34,196 bases of DNA from Lachnospiraceae bacterium UBA3310 (GTDB taxonomy: Bacteria; Bacillota; Clostridia; Lachnospirales; Lachnospiraceae): NCBI GenBank assembly GCA_002361355.1, contig DESQ01000018.1:1-34196 (forward strand), in the 5' to 3' direction. A program made the position numbers and the translations under genes. Of this stretch, positions 8,421 to 15,740 are shown piece after piece. The notes beneath the pieces were generated by a model. The model saw nothing but the letters and a program-made list of their open reading frames with translations. It was not told where the DNA came from and searched no databases. Numbering within the stretch: position 1 is the first letter of the stretch; each line of letters opens with the position of its first letter.

Positions 8421-9407
8421 GTGAATGACAGAGCAGTCAGTTTATTAGAGCATTATGAAATAGAGGTGCGCCGCACATGGAAGGGCCGCGGGGCGATTCT
8501 TTGCGAATCAGACCGGGGTCTGCTCATTATGAAAGAATATGGAGGCCCGGCGGAGAAGGTCGGATTTCAGGAATATCTGCTTAAGCATATCAGGGAGAGC
8601 GGAGTCGTTCGCGCGGAGACCCTTTTGCGGACGAAAGAGGATGAGCTGATCGTCCGCGATCAGGACAGGACGGCCTATATCGTAAAAACCTACTGCGAAG
8701 GCAGAGAGTGCGACCATCGAAACGCGCAGGAATGCCGTCAGGCGGTGGAAACGCTTGCGCGCCTTCACAGCGTCTGCGATCTTTCGGGCAGCGAAGCGTT
8801 GGAGGGGCAGCCTGTTTTTCAAGTGGGAAAAGAATATGAGAAGCATAACCGTGAATTGAAGAAAGTGCGGAAATTTTTGCGCGAAAAAAGTCAGAAAACC
8901 GACTTTGAGATCTATTTAATGAAACATTATGACTATTTTCTGGATATTGCCTTGCAAATTACCGGCGATTTGGGTTATTATGCCTATGGGGAGGATTCTT
9001 CCGCGTCCTCCGTCATATGCCACGGCGATTACCAGTATCATAATATTATACAGACCGAAGAGGGCAGCGTGCTCATCAATTTTGAGAAGTGTATCAGGGA
9101 TTACCCGGTCAGGGATTTGTATTTGTTTATGCGTAAGCTCCTGGAAAAAAATAACTGGTCGCAGACGCTTGGAGATATGCTCCTTGCGGGGTATAATGGA
9201 GTAAGGCCGTTAAGTGACAGAGATTACCGGCAATTGTATTTTCGCTTTGCTTATCCGGAAAAGTTCTGGAAGATTGTAAACTTCTATTACAATAGCGGTA
9301 AAGCCTGGATACCCGGACGGAATATGGAAAAGATAGAGAAATTGTTTGCGCAGGAGAGAGAAAAACAGCTTTTTTTGAAGAGCGCGTTTCCGTCCTGTGC
9401 AGTGTAA
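8421..9407 (+). CDS. CotS-family kinase-fold protein (spore coat type)
   Basis: A 328-residue protein of the aminoglycoside phosphotransferase/choline kinase fold, closest in pattern to the CotS/YsxE/YutH spore coat group. The catalytic loop is present (ICHGDYQYHN). The following metal-binding motif, normally IDFD, reads INFEKC, so the usual Asp is replaced by Asn and activity is doubtful. The C-terminal YPEKFWKIVNFYYN is typical of CotS-like proteins. I chose GTG at 8421 because GCAGGGGGT precedes it; the open frame upstream overlaps cca. It is followed after 14 nt by a lipoprotein gene. A role in spore coat assembly is inferred from family only. Confidence 0.82.
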   Translation: MNDRAVSLLEHYEIEVRRTWKGRGAILCESDRGLLIMKEYGGPAEKVGFQEYLLKHIRESGVVRAETLLRTKEDELIVRDQDRTAYIVKTYCEGRECDHRNAQECRQAVETLARLHSVCDLSGSEALEGQPVFQVGKEYEKHNRELKKVRKFLREKSQKTDFEIYLMKHYDYFLDIALQITGDLGYYAYGEDSSASSVICHGDYQYHNIIQTEEGSVLINFEKCIRDYPVRDLYLFMRKLLEKNNWSQTLGDMLLAGYNGVRPLSDRDYRQLYFRFAYPEKFWKIVNFYYNSGKAWIPGRNMEKIEKLFAQEREKQLFLKSAFPSCAV

Positions 9408-9421
9408 AGGAATGGGGAAGA

Positions 9422-11797
9422 ATGATTAAAATGCACAGAAGAATTTTAAGAGCGGTCACCCCGTTGACTATGACAGCGCTTATTTTGACAGGCTGTACTT
9501 CGGAGGCGAGCAGTATCAGCTCCGCCAAGGGCAAGGAGGAAGGCAAGGGCGTGGTGGACACGGGCTTTACGCTTTCCACGGTGGGAAGCTATGACTCTGC
9601 GGATACGGCGGTTGTGTTGTCAACGGATGAGACGAACAAGGCTGTGACCTTCATCAATATGGACACAGGGAAGCAGTATACCCTTTATTATGATGGAACG
9701 ACTTATGTGAAAGATAAGCATGACGGGCCGATGACCATTTCCCAGATCAAGGCGGGGGACGTGGTGGACGTTACCTTTTTGAAGGGCAAAAAACAGCTTG
9801 CCAGTATTAAACTTTCCCCGGAGGCCTGGGTGTACGACGACGTTTATAACTACGATCTGGCGGGCGCCAACGGAACTGCCAGTATTGGTTCCCAGACCTA
9901 TTCCCTGCCGAAGGGCGTGGTCGTCTTATCGGAAGGACAGCGTGTGGATACCGCGGAAGTGGTGTCGCAGGATGTGGTTTCTGTTTCGGGTATTGACCAT
10001 AAAATATACAGTATTAACGTGGACAGAGGACACGGTTATTTGAGCCTGAAAAATGAACAGCCTCTTCTCGGCGGCTGGATTGAGGTCGGCAACAGCGTGA
10101 TCCGCCAGATTACGGAGGACATGCTTCTGGTAGTGCCGGAAGGGGAATATCAGGTTACGCTTTTGAACAATGGGATCAGTTGTGTGAAAAACGTGACGGT
10201 AGAACGTGACAAAGAGGTTGTGTTGGATGTAGACGATATTGAAATTCCCGAAGACGCGACAGGAAAAATCCTTTTCAGTGTCACACCCGAAAATGCAACC
10301 GTCAGCGTGGATGGGAAGCCGGTGGATATCAGCAAAGCAGTGGAATTGTCTTACGGCATCCATCGCGTGGAAGCGTCAGCGAGCGGTTACGACACCTTGA
10401 CAAAGCATATTCAGGTTGGGTCAGAGTACGCGACGATTTCCTTTAAACTGGAGGAAACCCGCAAGGAAGACAGAGATTCTGTCAGTGAAAATTCCATAAC
10501 GAGAGAGCCCTGGGAGGATACCTACACGCCCGCTGACGTGAACAGCATCAGTGACAACTCGCTTTCGTCTGTCAGCGATAATACGTTAAGAAGTTCCCAG
10601 AGTGGTACGGTAGAAGTGCATGTTAAGGAATGGGATACAGATAAGGAACTGAGCGGGGTAACGGTGAGGTTGGAAATAGAAGATTCCGATAAGAAAGTTA
10701 CCTACACCCGCTCGAAAGAGTCTCCCTGCAGTTTTTCAAAGGACAAAAACGCCCATAAGTATCGGTTCATTTTAAGTAAGGATGGTTATAAGACGAAAAC
10801 TTTTGAACCTGATCTGGAAGACGCTAAAAAAGACGAAACGGTTTATTTTATGTTGGAAAAACAGGGTTCTTCCAACCAGACAAATTCTTCAAATACAAGA
10901 ATTTCGACAAACGTGATCAGTGCGATAGCCACGGCAGGGACAGGCTGTGATTTAACGAGCGGAACAGATGCAAATACCGATGATGTTTATGTTTCTTCAG
11001 CAAGTTCTGGAAACCTTTGGAAAGCAGGGAAAGATAAGGTCAATGAGGCCGTTACAAATGCAGTTCAAAAAGTGGTCGGAACGGAAGAAATAGGGAGTTA
11101 TTATTTCAGAGTTGCGGATGCGCTGAAAGATGTAGTTGCGCTGGCGAATGGGGATTATGAGGCAACGGCATCCGTCACGGTAAGTAAAAGCGGATACCGG
11201 GAGGAAACCATTCCTGTCAGGGTTGTGATTAAGAAGGAAGCGAAAGAGAAAAACGTCGCTGTCACAGTTACCGCTGATAAAGAAGAGGTCGAACCGGGAG
11301 GCACAGTACGGTTTACTGCCGAAGTAAAAAATGATGGAGAAACCATAACGGATGCAAAAGTCAGTTGGAAAATAGAAGATGAAGAGGTCGGTTTTGAGGA
11401 CAGCGAACTTTCCGTAAGCGTGGACGAAGACGAAACCAGAGACAGCCTTACTGTCACTGCTACATATACGGATGCGGATGGAGTTTCTTTTGCTTCTGAC
11501 CCTCCAACTGAGGTTAAAATTAAGAAGACATCCCAATCGGGAACCGGAGGGGACGAAAATGAACCGAAGCCGGATCCGGAAGAGCCGAAAAATCCCAATC
11601 CTGAAAATCCGGAAAAACCCGGATTAGAAGTTGGCGAAAATGAAGCTGGGAATGTGGATATTCCAGCCACGGATAATGAGGAAAAAGATACAGATACCGA
11701 TAACAACAAAAATGCAGAAGAAGTCACTACACAAACATATTCCATCACGCAGGAATCCCACCCGATCCGAAATTTCTTTTCTTCGTTGTTTAAGTAA
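9422..11797 (+). CDS. large PEGA-domain lipoprotein, 791 aa
   Basis: A lipoprotein signal with lipobox LTGC (Cys25) implies lipid anchoring on the outer face of the membrane. Residues about 45-200 are beta-rich with no recognised domain. Residues 281-343 form a PEGA domain (SVTPENATVSVDGKP ... YGIHRVEASASGY), a fold found in envelope and S-layer-associated proteins. A PEGA-like segment may precede it (215-273). A linker holds three copies of an S-V/I-S-D/E-N-S/T-L/I motif (SVSENSI, SISDNSL, SVSDNTL). Further beta-sandwich domains follow (about 395-480 and 620-700), then a Pro/Glu/Asp-rich stretch and a short basic-hydrophobic end (IRNFFSSLFK). Function unknown; a surface structural or adhesive role is likely. 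It may be cotranscribed with the CotS-like gene. Confidence 0.85.
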   Translation: MIKMHRRILRAVTPLTMTALILTGCTSEASSISSAKGKEEGKGVVDTGFTLSTVGSYDSADTAVVLSTDETNKAVTFINMDTGKQYTLYYDGTTYVKDKHDGPMTISQIKAGDVVDVTFLKGKKQLASIKLSPEAWVYDDVYNYDLAGANGTASIGSQTYSLPKGVVVLSEGQRVDTAEVVSQDVVSVSGIDHKIYSINVDRGHGYLSLKNEQPLLGGWIEVGNSVIRQITEDMLLVVPEGEYQVTLLNNGISCVKNVTVERDKEVVLDVDDIEIPEDATGKILFSVTPENATVSVDGKPVDISKAVELSYGIHRVEASASGYDTLTKHIQVGSEYATISFKLEETRKEDRDSVSENSITREPWEDTYTPADVNSISDNSLSSVSDNTLRSSQSGTVEVHVKEWDTDKELSGVTVRLEIEDSDKKVTYTRSKESPCSFSKDKNAHKYRFILSKDGYKTKTFEPDLEDAKKDETVYFMLEKQGSSNQTNSSNTRISTNVISAIATAGTGCDLTSGTDANTDDVYVSSASSGNLWKAGKDKVNEAVTNAVQKVVGTEEIGSYYFRVADALKDVVALANGDYEATASVTVSKSGYREETIPVRVVIKKEAKEKNVAVTVTADKEEVEPGGTVRFTAEVKNDGETITDAKVSWKIEDEEVGFEDSELSVSVDEDETRDSLTVTATYTDADGVSFASDPPTEVKIKKTSQSGTGGDENEPKPDPEEPKNPNPENPEKPGLEVGENEAGNVDIPATDNEEKDTDTDNNKNAEEVTTQTYSITQESHPIRNFFSSLFK

Positions 11798-11820
11798 TTC
11801 TTAATGTACATAAAAATCAG

Positions 11821-11867
11821 CCCCAAATAAAGACAACGCGTAAGCAGAGGCTTTATTTGGGGTTTTT
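11821..11867 (+). terminator. strong intrinsic terminator
   Basis: A perfect 12-bp stem CCCCAAATAAAG (11821-11832) with CTTTATTTGGGG (11851-11862), then TTTTT. It ends the transcript of the lipoprotein gene. Confidence 0.9.
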
Positions 11868-11929
11868 ATGCAGTGCTTTCATGATATGCTGAAAGAAAAC
11901 AAAGAGACTGAACCTGTCAAGAATGAATG

Positions 11930-11958
11930 ATCAGCGCCTTGTTTAGGGCGCTGATTTT
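11930..11958 (+). terminator. second hairpin, terminator-like
   Basis: A perfect 9-bp stem ATCAGCGCC (11930-11938) with GGCGCTGAT (11947-11955), followed by TTT. It lies just upstream of, and overlaps, the candidate promoter of the toxin-antitoxin pair. Confidence 0.6.
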
Positions 11959-11968
11959 ATGATATACT
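11939..11968 (+). promoter_or_regulatory. candidate promoter of the MNT/HEPN pair
   Basis: TTGTTT (11939-11944), 18-nt spacer, TATACT (11963-11968). The -35 sits in the loop of the preceding hairpin. Confidence 0.45.
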
Positions 11969-12006
11969 AAAAACAGTTAATAATCTTGGAAAGGAAGGGA
12001 TGGCAT

Positions 12007-12348
12007 ATGCCGCAAATAACACAGGATTTAATAGAACAATATGTTTTTGCCATAAGAGATATTTATGGGGAACACATAAAGCAGATTATTTTGTATGGTT
12101 CCTATGCCCGTGGAGATTTTCATAAAGATTCGGATATAGATATTATGGTGCTTGTAGATTTACCAGATGCGCAGATTGAATCATATTCGGACTCTCTTGC
12201 GGAGTTGGGATTTGAATATAATGTTAAATATGGTATATGGTTTATGCCAGTAATAAAAAATATGCAACATTTTGGTCAATGGTGTACTGTTTATCCTTTT
12301 TATTCTAATGTGATAAAAGAGGGGGTTATATTATATGAAACAGCCTGA
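12007..12348 (+). CDS. MNT-domain nucleotidyltransferase (antitoxin-type)
   Basis: A 113-residue minimal nucleotidyltransferase. The signature GSYARGDFHKDSDIDIMV is complete, with Gly31-Ser32 and the metal-binding Asp43 and Asp45. Such proteins pair with HEPN proteins; in characterised type VII toxin-antitoxin systems the MNT protein silences the HEPN RNase by adding nucleotides to it. The ATG at 12007 is chosen because AAGGAAGGG lies 7 nt upstream. It overlaps the next gene by 14 nt, so the two are translationally coupled. The pair is clearly more AT-rich than its neighbours, consistent with horizontal acquisition. Confidence 0.85.
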   Translation: MPQITQDLIEQYVFAIRDIYGEHIKQIILYGSYARGDFHKDSDIDIMVLVDLPDAQIESYSDSLAELGFEYNVKYGIWFMPVIKNMQHFGQWCTVYPFYSNVIKEGVILYETA

Positions 12349-12751
12349 GATTGGTACACAAAATGACCTGATAGAACATCGTTTTCGTGTTGCACAAGAA
12401 GATTTGAGTACAGCACAGCTACTTTTGGAAACAGAACAATATAGAGGAGCGAACAACAGAGCTTATTATTCCATTTATCATACAATTGATGCGGTTTTAT
12501 CTATTGAAGGAGTTGCGTTTAAACGCCATAAGGACACATTGGCATATTTTAATAAACAATATATTGCTACAGGAATTTTTCCGCGTGAAATGGGTAGAAA
12601 GATCGTAAAAGCACAAGAAATTCGACATGCAAGTGATTATGATACATTTTACGTTGCCTCAAAAGAAATTACGTTGCAACAGGTAGAAACGGCCGAGCGG
12701 CTTTTTAATTTGGCAAGGGAATATTATAATGAGAAACAGTATAAACCATAA
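12335..12751 (+). CDS. HEPN-domain protein (toxin-type)
   Basis: A 138-residue all-helical HEPN protein. It carries NNRAYYSIYHTIDAVL, which contains an R-x6-H arrangement (Arg42, His49) resembling the HEPN RNase motif, then KRHKDTLAYFNKQYI and a closing RHASDYDTFY segment. This pattern resembles the UPF0332-type HEPN family rather than the HepT type with RX4HXY. The start follows a GAGGGGG site inside the MNT gene. With MNT it forms a two-gene unit typical of type VII toxin-antitoxin modules. Whether it is an active RNase cannot be judged from sequence. Confidence 0.82.
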   Translation: MKQPEIGTQNDLIEHRFRVAQEDLSTAQLLLETEQYRGANNRAYYSIYHTIDAVLSIEGVAFKRHKDTLAYFNKQYIATGIFPREMGRKIVKAQEIRHASDYDTFYVASKEITLQQVETAERLFNLAREYYNEKQYKP

Positions 12752-12810
12752 GAGCAAATAATACATAATTTGATAAAAGCGTAATATTACACTACAAAGG
12801 AGCACATATA

Positions 12811-13518
12811 ATGAAAGATCAGAAACAATACACCTACGAAGATTTTCTCGAAATCATAGCCACCCTGCGCAGCGAGAACGGCTGCCCGTGGGACAAGGTG
12901 CAGACCCATGAGAGTTTAAAACCATGTATGATGGAGGAGGCAGCAGAACTGCTTGCCTCCATCCGTATTTATGACAAGACGGGAAATCCCGAAAACATGA
13001 TTGAAGAGCTGGGCGACGTTCTGCTACAGGTGGTGATGCACGCGCAGATCGCCTCGGAGGAGGGTCTTTTTACCATGGAGGATGTGGTGAATGAGGTCAG
13101 CCGTAAAATGGTGCGGCGCCATCCTCACGTTTTTGGCACGGGAAATGCCGATACGCCGGATGAAGTGCTTGTGAATTGGGAGGAGATTAAAAAAGAAGAA
13201 AAGAAAGATAAGGATTGGGTTGAGTCGCCGCTGAAAGAGATTCCGCGGGAGCTTCCGGCGCTTACCAGAGCGGTTAAAGTCCTGAAAAAGATAGATAAGA
13301 ATTATGAGAAGGGAAACACATACGAGCAGGATGTGGATGCTATCTGCAGGCTGGCGGAAAGTCTGCGGGACTGTAAGCCCGGAGAGGGAAATAAGAGACT
13401 GGAGAGTGTTTTGTCCGATCTGCTTTTGCATGTCAGCGACGTGGCAAGGATTGCAAAGATTCCGCAGGAGCAGGTTTTGACGGATAAAATAGACGATTTA
13501 ATTGAGAAATATGAATAA
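12811..13518 (+). CDS. mazG: nucleoside triphosphate pyrophosphohydrolase MazG
   Basis: A 235-residue MazG protein that hydrolyses NTPs or dNTPs to monophosphates and pyrophosphate, a house-cleaning role. The signature NGCPWDKVQTHESLKP is present, followed by the EEAAEL and EELGDVL metal-binding helices. The C-terminal half is a second, less conserved MazG-like domain. In Bacillus the equivalent gene is yabN, which is fused to a methylase domain; no such domain is present here. It starts the conserved block running to ftsH. An AAAGGAGC site precedes the start. Confidence 0.93.
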   Translation: MKDQKQYTYEDFLEIIATLRSENGCPWDKVQTHESLKPCMMEEAAELLASIRIYDKTGNPENMIEELGDVLLQVVMHAQIASEEGLFTMEDVVNEVSRKMVRRHPHVFGTGNADTPDEVLVNWEEIKKEEKKDKDWVESPLKEIPRELPALTRAVKVLKKIDKNYEKGNTYEQDVDAICRLAESLRDCKPGEGNKRLESVLSDLLLHVSDVARIAKIPQEQVLTDKIDDLIEKYE

Positions 13519-13590
13519 GTTTTCTGACAATAGGGTAAAATTTTTTATAGATCTAATTTACATAATGAAAGAAATGTTGGCGAACCCGAA

Positions 13591-13615
13591 AAATGCCGTA
13601 AAAATGGCATTTTTT
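13591..13615 (+). terminator. intrinsic terminator after mazG
   Basis: AAATGCC (13591-13597) pairs with GGCATTT (13606-13612) around an 8-nt loop, continuing into a T tract. It abuts the hup promoter. Confidence 0.75.
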
Positions 13616-13617
13616 CC

Positions 13618-13646
13618 TTGACAAGCTACGAAAAAACGGATATAAA
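13618..13646 (+). promoter_or_regulatory. strong sigma-A promoter of hup
   Basis: Consensus TTGACA (13618-13623), 17-nt spacer, TATAAA (13641-13646). The leader to the HU start codon is about 65 nt. Confidence 0.85.
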
Positions 13647-13717
13647 TATGTATAGACAGTTTCCAAGGGAGGCTTCTAAAATAATATGATAACTCATTTA
13701 AGAGGAGGAGTTCAAAA

Positions 13718-13993
13718 ATGAACAAAACAGAGTTAGTTGCAGCAATGGCTGATCAGGCAGGCTTATCTAAGAAAGACGCAGAGAAGGCTTTAAAGGCATT
13801 CACAGATGTGGTTGCAGACGAGCTGAAGAAGGATGGCAAGGTACAGTTAGTTGGTTTTGGTACCTTTGAAGTTTCCAAGAGAGCAGCAAGAGAGGGTAGA
13901 AATCCTCAGAGCGGCGCTGTTATGAAGATCGCAGCATCCAAGGCTCCTAAGTTTAAAGCTGGTAAGGCTTTAAAGGATATGCTCAACGCATAA
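13718..13993 (+). CDS. hup: HU family DNA-binding protein
   Basis: A 91-residue HU-type nucleoid protein that bends and compacts DNA as a dimer. The N-terminal MNKTELVAAMA helix and the GFGTFEVSKRAAREGRNPQ beta-arm signature are textbook. It has its own consensus promoter, an AGGAGGAG ribosome binding site and a following hairpin, as expected for a very highly expressed monocistronic gene. Codon use is strongly biased compared with neighbours. Confidence 0.97.
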   Translation: MNKTELVAAMADQAGLSKKDAEKALKAFTDVVADELKKDGKVQLVGFGTFEVSKRAAREGRNPQSGAVMKIAASKAPKFKAGKALKDMLNA

Positions 13994-14016
13994 TTGAAAT
14001 TTTGAGAAGACTGACG

Positions 14017-14043
14017 AGGCCTGTGTGCACTGCATACAGGCCT
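14017..14043 (+). terminator. hairpin terminator after hup
   Basis: A 12-bp stem AGGCCTGTGTGC (14017-14028) with GCATACAGGCCT (14032-14043), one G-T pair and a 3-nt loop. The following tract TCTCTGATTT is only moderately T-rich, so some readthrough into rqcP is likely. Confidence 0.7.
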
Positions 14044-14119
14044 TCTCTGATTTCCGCGTATAAGCAGAGTCAGAAGTGCATCTCGAATCTGCTTATGCAG
14101 ACAGATAAGGAGATTATTT

Positions 14120-14362
14120 ATGAGACTGGACAAGTATTTAAAAGTATCAAGGCTGATCAAGCGCCGCACAGTGGCAAACGAGGCATGTGATGCGGGCAGG
14201 GTATTGATTAACGACAAACCTGCAAAGGCTTCCGCCAACGTGAAGGCGGGGGACATCATCACAATACAGTTTGGCAATAAGGAGGTAAAGGTGGAAGTTC
14301 TTGACGTGCAGGAGACTGTGCGCAAAGAAGAGGCAAAAGAATTATTCCGGTATCTTACCTGA
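14120..14362 (+). CDS. rqcP: RqcP (YabO), S4-domain ribosome quality-control factor
   Basis: An 80-residue protein that is almost entirely an S4 RNA-binding domain: MRLDKYLKVSRLIKRRTVANEACDAG is split across the typical S4 start, followed by VLINDKPAKAS and VKAGDIITI. In Bacillus the YabO/RqcP protein works with RqcH in adding alanine tails to nascent chains on stalled 50S subunits. Position between mazG/hup and yabP matches the Bacillus order. The start has AAGGAGATTATTT. Confidence 0.9.
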   Translation: MRLDKYLKVSRLIKRRTVANEACDAGRVLINDKPAKASANVKAGDIITIQFGNKEVKVEVLDVQETVRKEEAKELFRYLT

Positions 14363-14374
14363 AAAGTCGGGAAG

Positions 14375-14403
14375 GCATATTTTGCGAGGATCAGACATAC
14401 ATT
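14375..14403 (+). promoter_or_regulatory. sigma-E-type sporulation promoter before yabP
   Basis: GCATATT (14375-14381), a 14-nt spacer and CATACATT (14396-14403) match the mother-cell sigma-E pattern known from Bacillus (roughly K-M-ATATT, about 14 nt, CATACA-T). It lies about 40 nt before the yabP start. yabP and yabQ are sigma-E genes in Bacillus. Confidence 0.7.
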
Positions 14404-14443
14404 GAATTATGGTATGGGAGGATTTTACCGTGGGAGGGCGTGT

Positions 14444-14734
14444 ATGGAAGATCTGAATAATAATGGCAAGAGACCGCATAAGCTGATGCTTACAGGTAGA
14501 AGGACATGTGCCCTGACCGGCGTGAACGATGTGCTTTCTTTTGATGTGAACGAGATTTTATTGGAGACAGAACAGGGCATGTTGATGATCCGGGGTGGCG
14601 AACTGCATGTCAGCAGACTTTCCCTGGATAAGGGAGAGGTGGATATTGATGGGCGGATCGACAGCTTTACCTACTCGGAGACCGCGGGATACGGATCGAA
14701 GGGCGAATCCTTATTGGCGAGACTGTTTAAGTGA
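14444..14734 (+). CDS. yabP: sporulation protein YabP
   Basis: A 96-residue YabP family protein, a mother-cell sporulation protein required for or linked to cortex/coat formation in Bacillus. The family core is visible: PHKLMLTGRRTCALTGVNDVLSFD, then LETEQGMLMIRG and LHVSRLSLDKGEVDIDGRID. I chose ATG 14444 with GGGAGG 6 nt upstream; an upstream in-frame start at 14402 would overlap the sigma-E promoter element. It is followed after 22 nt by yabQ, with which it forms an operon. Confidence 0.9.
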   Translation: MEDLNNNGKRPHKLMLTGRRTCALTGVNDVLSFDVNEILLETEQGMLMIRGGELHVSRLSLDKGEVDIDGRIDSFTYSETAGYGSKGESLLARLFK

Positions 14735-14756
14735 CAATGCGGGAGATGGGTAGCGT

Positions 14757-15245
14757 ATGAGCCGGGAGATCATGCAGGAGCTTACTTTTTTTACACACTC
14801 TGTCCTTATGGGGGTGGTCATCACCTTTGCGTACGATTGGATTCGGGTGCTGCGCAGGCTTTTTAAGCATGGGACGGTTCTGATATCTGTGGAAGATTTG
14901 CTTTTTTGGTTTGTCTGTGGAATTGGCGTCTTCTATATGCTCTATAAGGAGAATGACGGAACGCTGCGATGGTTCGCTGTGCTGGGAGCTACCATCGGTA
15001 TGTTTTTCTACAAGATGATTGTCAGAGATACGTTCACAAATATTATGTCAACGATTATACACAAGATAATGTGGTTTGTTTTTCACGTCATACAAATTGT
15101 GCTAAAACCTCTGAAACGCCTTATTTATGCGGAGAAAACGTTTGTTCTGTTCACCGGAAAAAAATTGAAAAAGTGTAAAAATTTTGTTAAAAAACGGTTG
15201 ACGGTTTTCATAAAAACTATTAGAATGGTTTTATGTAAACGATAA
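14757..15245 (+). CDS. yabQ: spore cortex biosynthesis protein YabQ
   Basis: A 162-residue integral membrane protein. Three hydrophobic segments occur near residues 10-26, 45-63 and 68-87, including FAYDWIRVLRR and LLFWFVCGIGVFYMLY, which are typical of YabQ. The C-terminal half is basic and cytoplasmic. In Bacillus YabQ localises to forespore-surrounding membranes and is needed for cortex peptidoglycan. The context yabP-yabQ-divIC is conserved. Its start is preceded by GGGAGATGGG. Confidence 0.9.
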   Translation: MSREIMQELTFFTHSVLMGVVITFAYDWIRVLRRLFKHGTVLISVEDLLFWFVCGIGVFYMLYKENDGTLRWFAVLGATIGMFFYKMIVRDTFTNIMSTIIHKIMWFVFHVIQIVLKPLKRLIYAEKTFVLFTGKKLKKCKNFVKKRLTVFIKTIRMVLCKR

Positions 15246-15273
15246 TAGAACGAAGAAGGGAAACGCTTGGGGC

Positions 15274-15579
15274 ATGGCAAGAAAAGCAGCATATCGTAAA
15301 AGACGGCAGAACCGGCTGGCCATGCTTTTAGTTACCACTGTGGTATTGATGATGATGCTTGTGGTTACCTTTAAGAGCGTGGAACTTCGGGAAAAGCGTC
15401 AGTTTTATATGGAAAAAGAAGAGACGCTCCTGAAAGAAATTGAGGCGGAAGAAGCGAGATCCACTGAAATAGAGGAGTACGGAAAGTATACACAGACAAA
15501 GAAGTTCGTGGAGGAAGTCGCGAAGGAGAAGCTGGGTCTGGTATACGAGGGAGAGATTATTTTTAAGGATGAAAAATAA
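15274..15579 (+). CDS. divIC: septum formation initiator DivIC/FtsB family
   Basis: A 101-residue bitopic protein: a basic cytoplasmic start (MARKAAYRKRRQNR), one transmembrane helix (about 16-33) and an extracellular coiled coil (about 35-75), ending with the KEKLGLVYEGEIIF signature of the DivIC/FtsB family. It is a scaffold of the divisome that works with FtsL and DivIB. Position matches Bacillus. The stop codon overlaps the start of a terminator hairpin. Confidence 0.9.
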   Translation: MARKAAYRKRRQNRLAMLLVTTVVLMMMLVVTFKSVELREKRQFYMEKEETLLKEIEAEEARSTEIEEYGKYTQTKKFVEEVAKEKLGLVYEGEIIFKDEK

Positions 15580-15614
15580 GCAGATTTTGGTTCGCGCTGA
15601 GATCTGCTTTTATT
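15579..15614 (+). terminator. intrinsic terminator after divIC
   Basis: AGCAGAT (15579-15585) pairs with ATCTGCT (15602-15608) and continues as TTTATT. The left arm begins at the last base of the divIC stop codon. Confidence 0.65.
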
Positions 15615-15625
15615 ATGTACCAGGC

Positions 15626-15676
15626 GCAAAAGAAAAACAAGCGGCGCGAAAGAAAGAGCAAAAGAAAAACAAGCGG
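15626..15676 (+). repeat. direct repeat, two 19-nt copies
   Basis: GCAAAAGAAAAACAAGCGG occurs identically at 15626-15644 and 15658-15676, 32 nt apart (about three helical turns), in the leader of the SpoIIE-like gene. A TATAAT lies directly after the second copy (15677-15682) but has no good -35. Confidence 0.8.
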
Positions 15677-15740
15677 TATAATTTACATAACTCTTTCATA
15701 TACATGTACAGACGGCATTGATATATGGAGGCGGTATGTG

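Noticed and set aside
11798..12810. Transposon or insertion sequence carrying the MNT/HEPN pair
   Set aside because: No transposase, terminal inverted repeats or target-site duplication could be found around the pair.
14002..14190. 62-codon plus-strand frame between hup and rqcP
   Set aside because: It overlaps the hup terminator hairpin and the rqcP start in another frame, with no supported start site.
15626..15676. Possible start of a CRISPR array (two 19-nt repeats)
   Set aside because: Only two copies, short A-rich repeat without dyad, 13-nt gap, and no cas genes.
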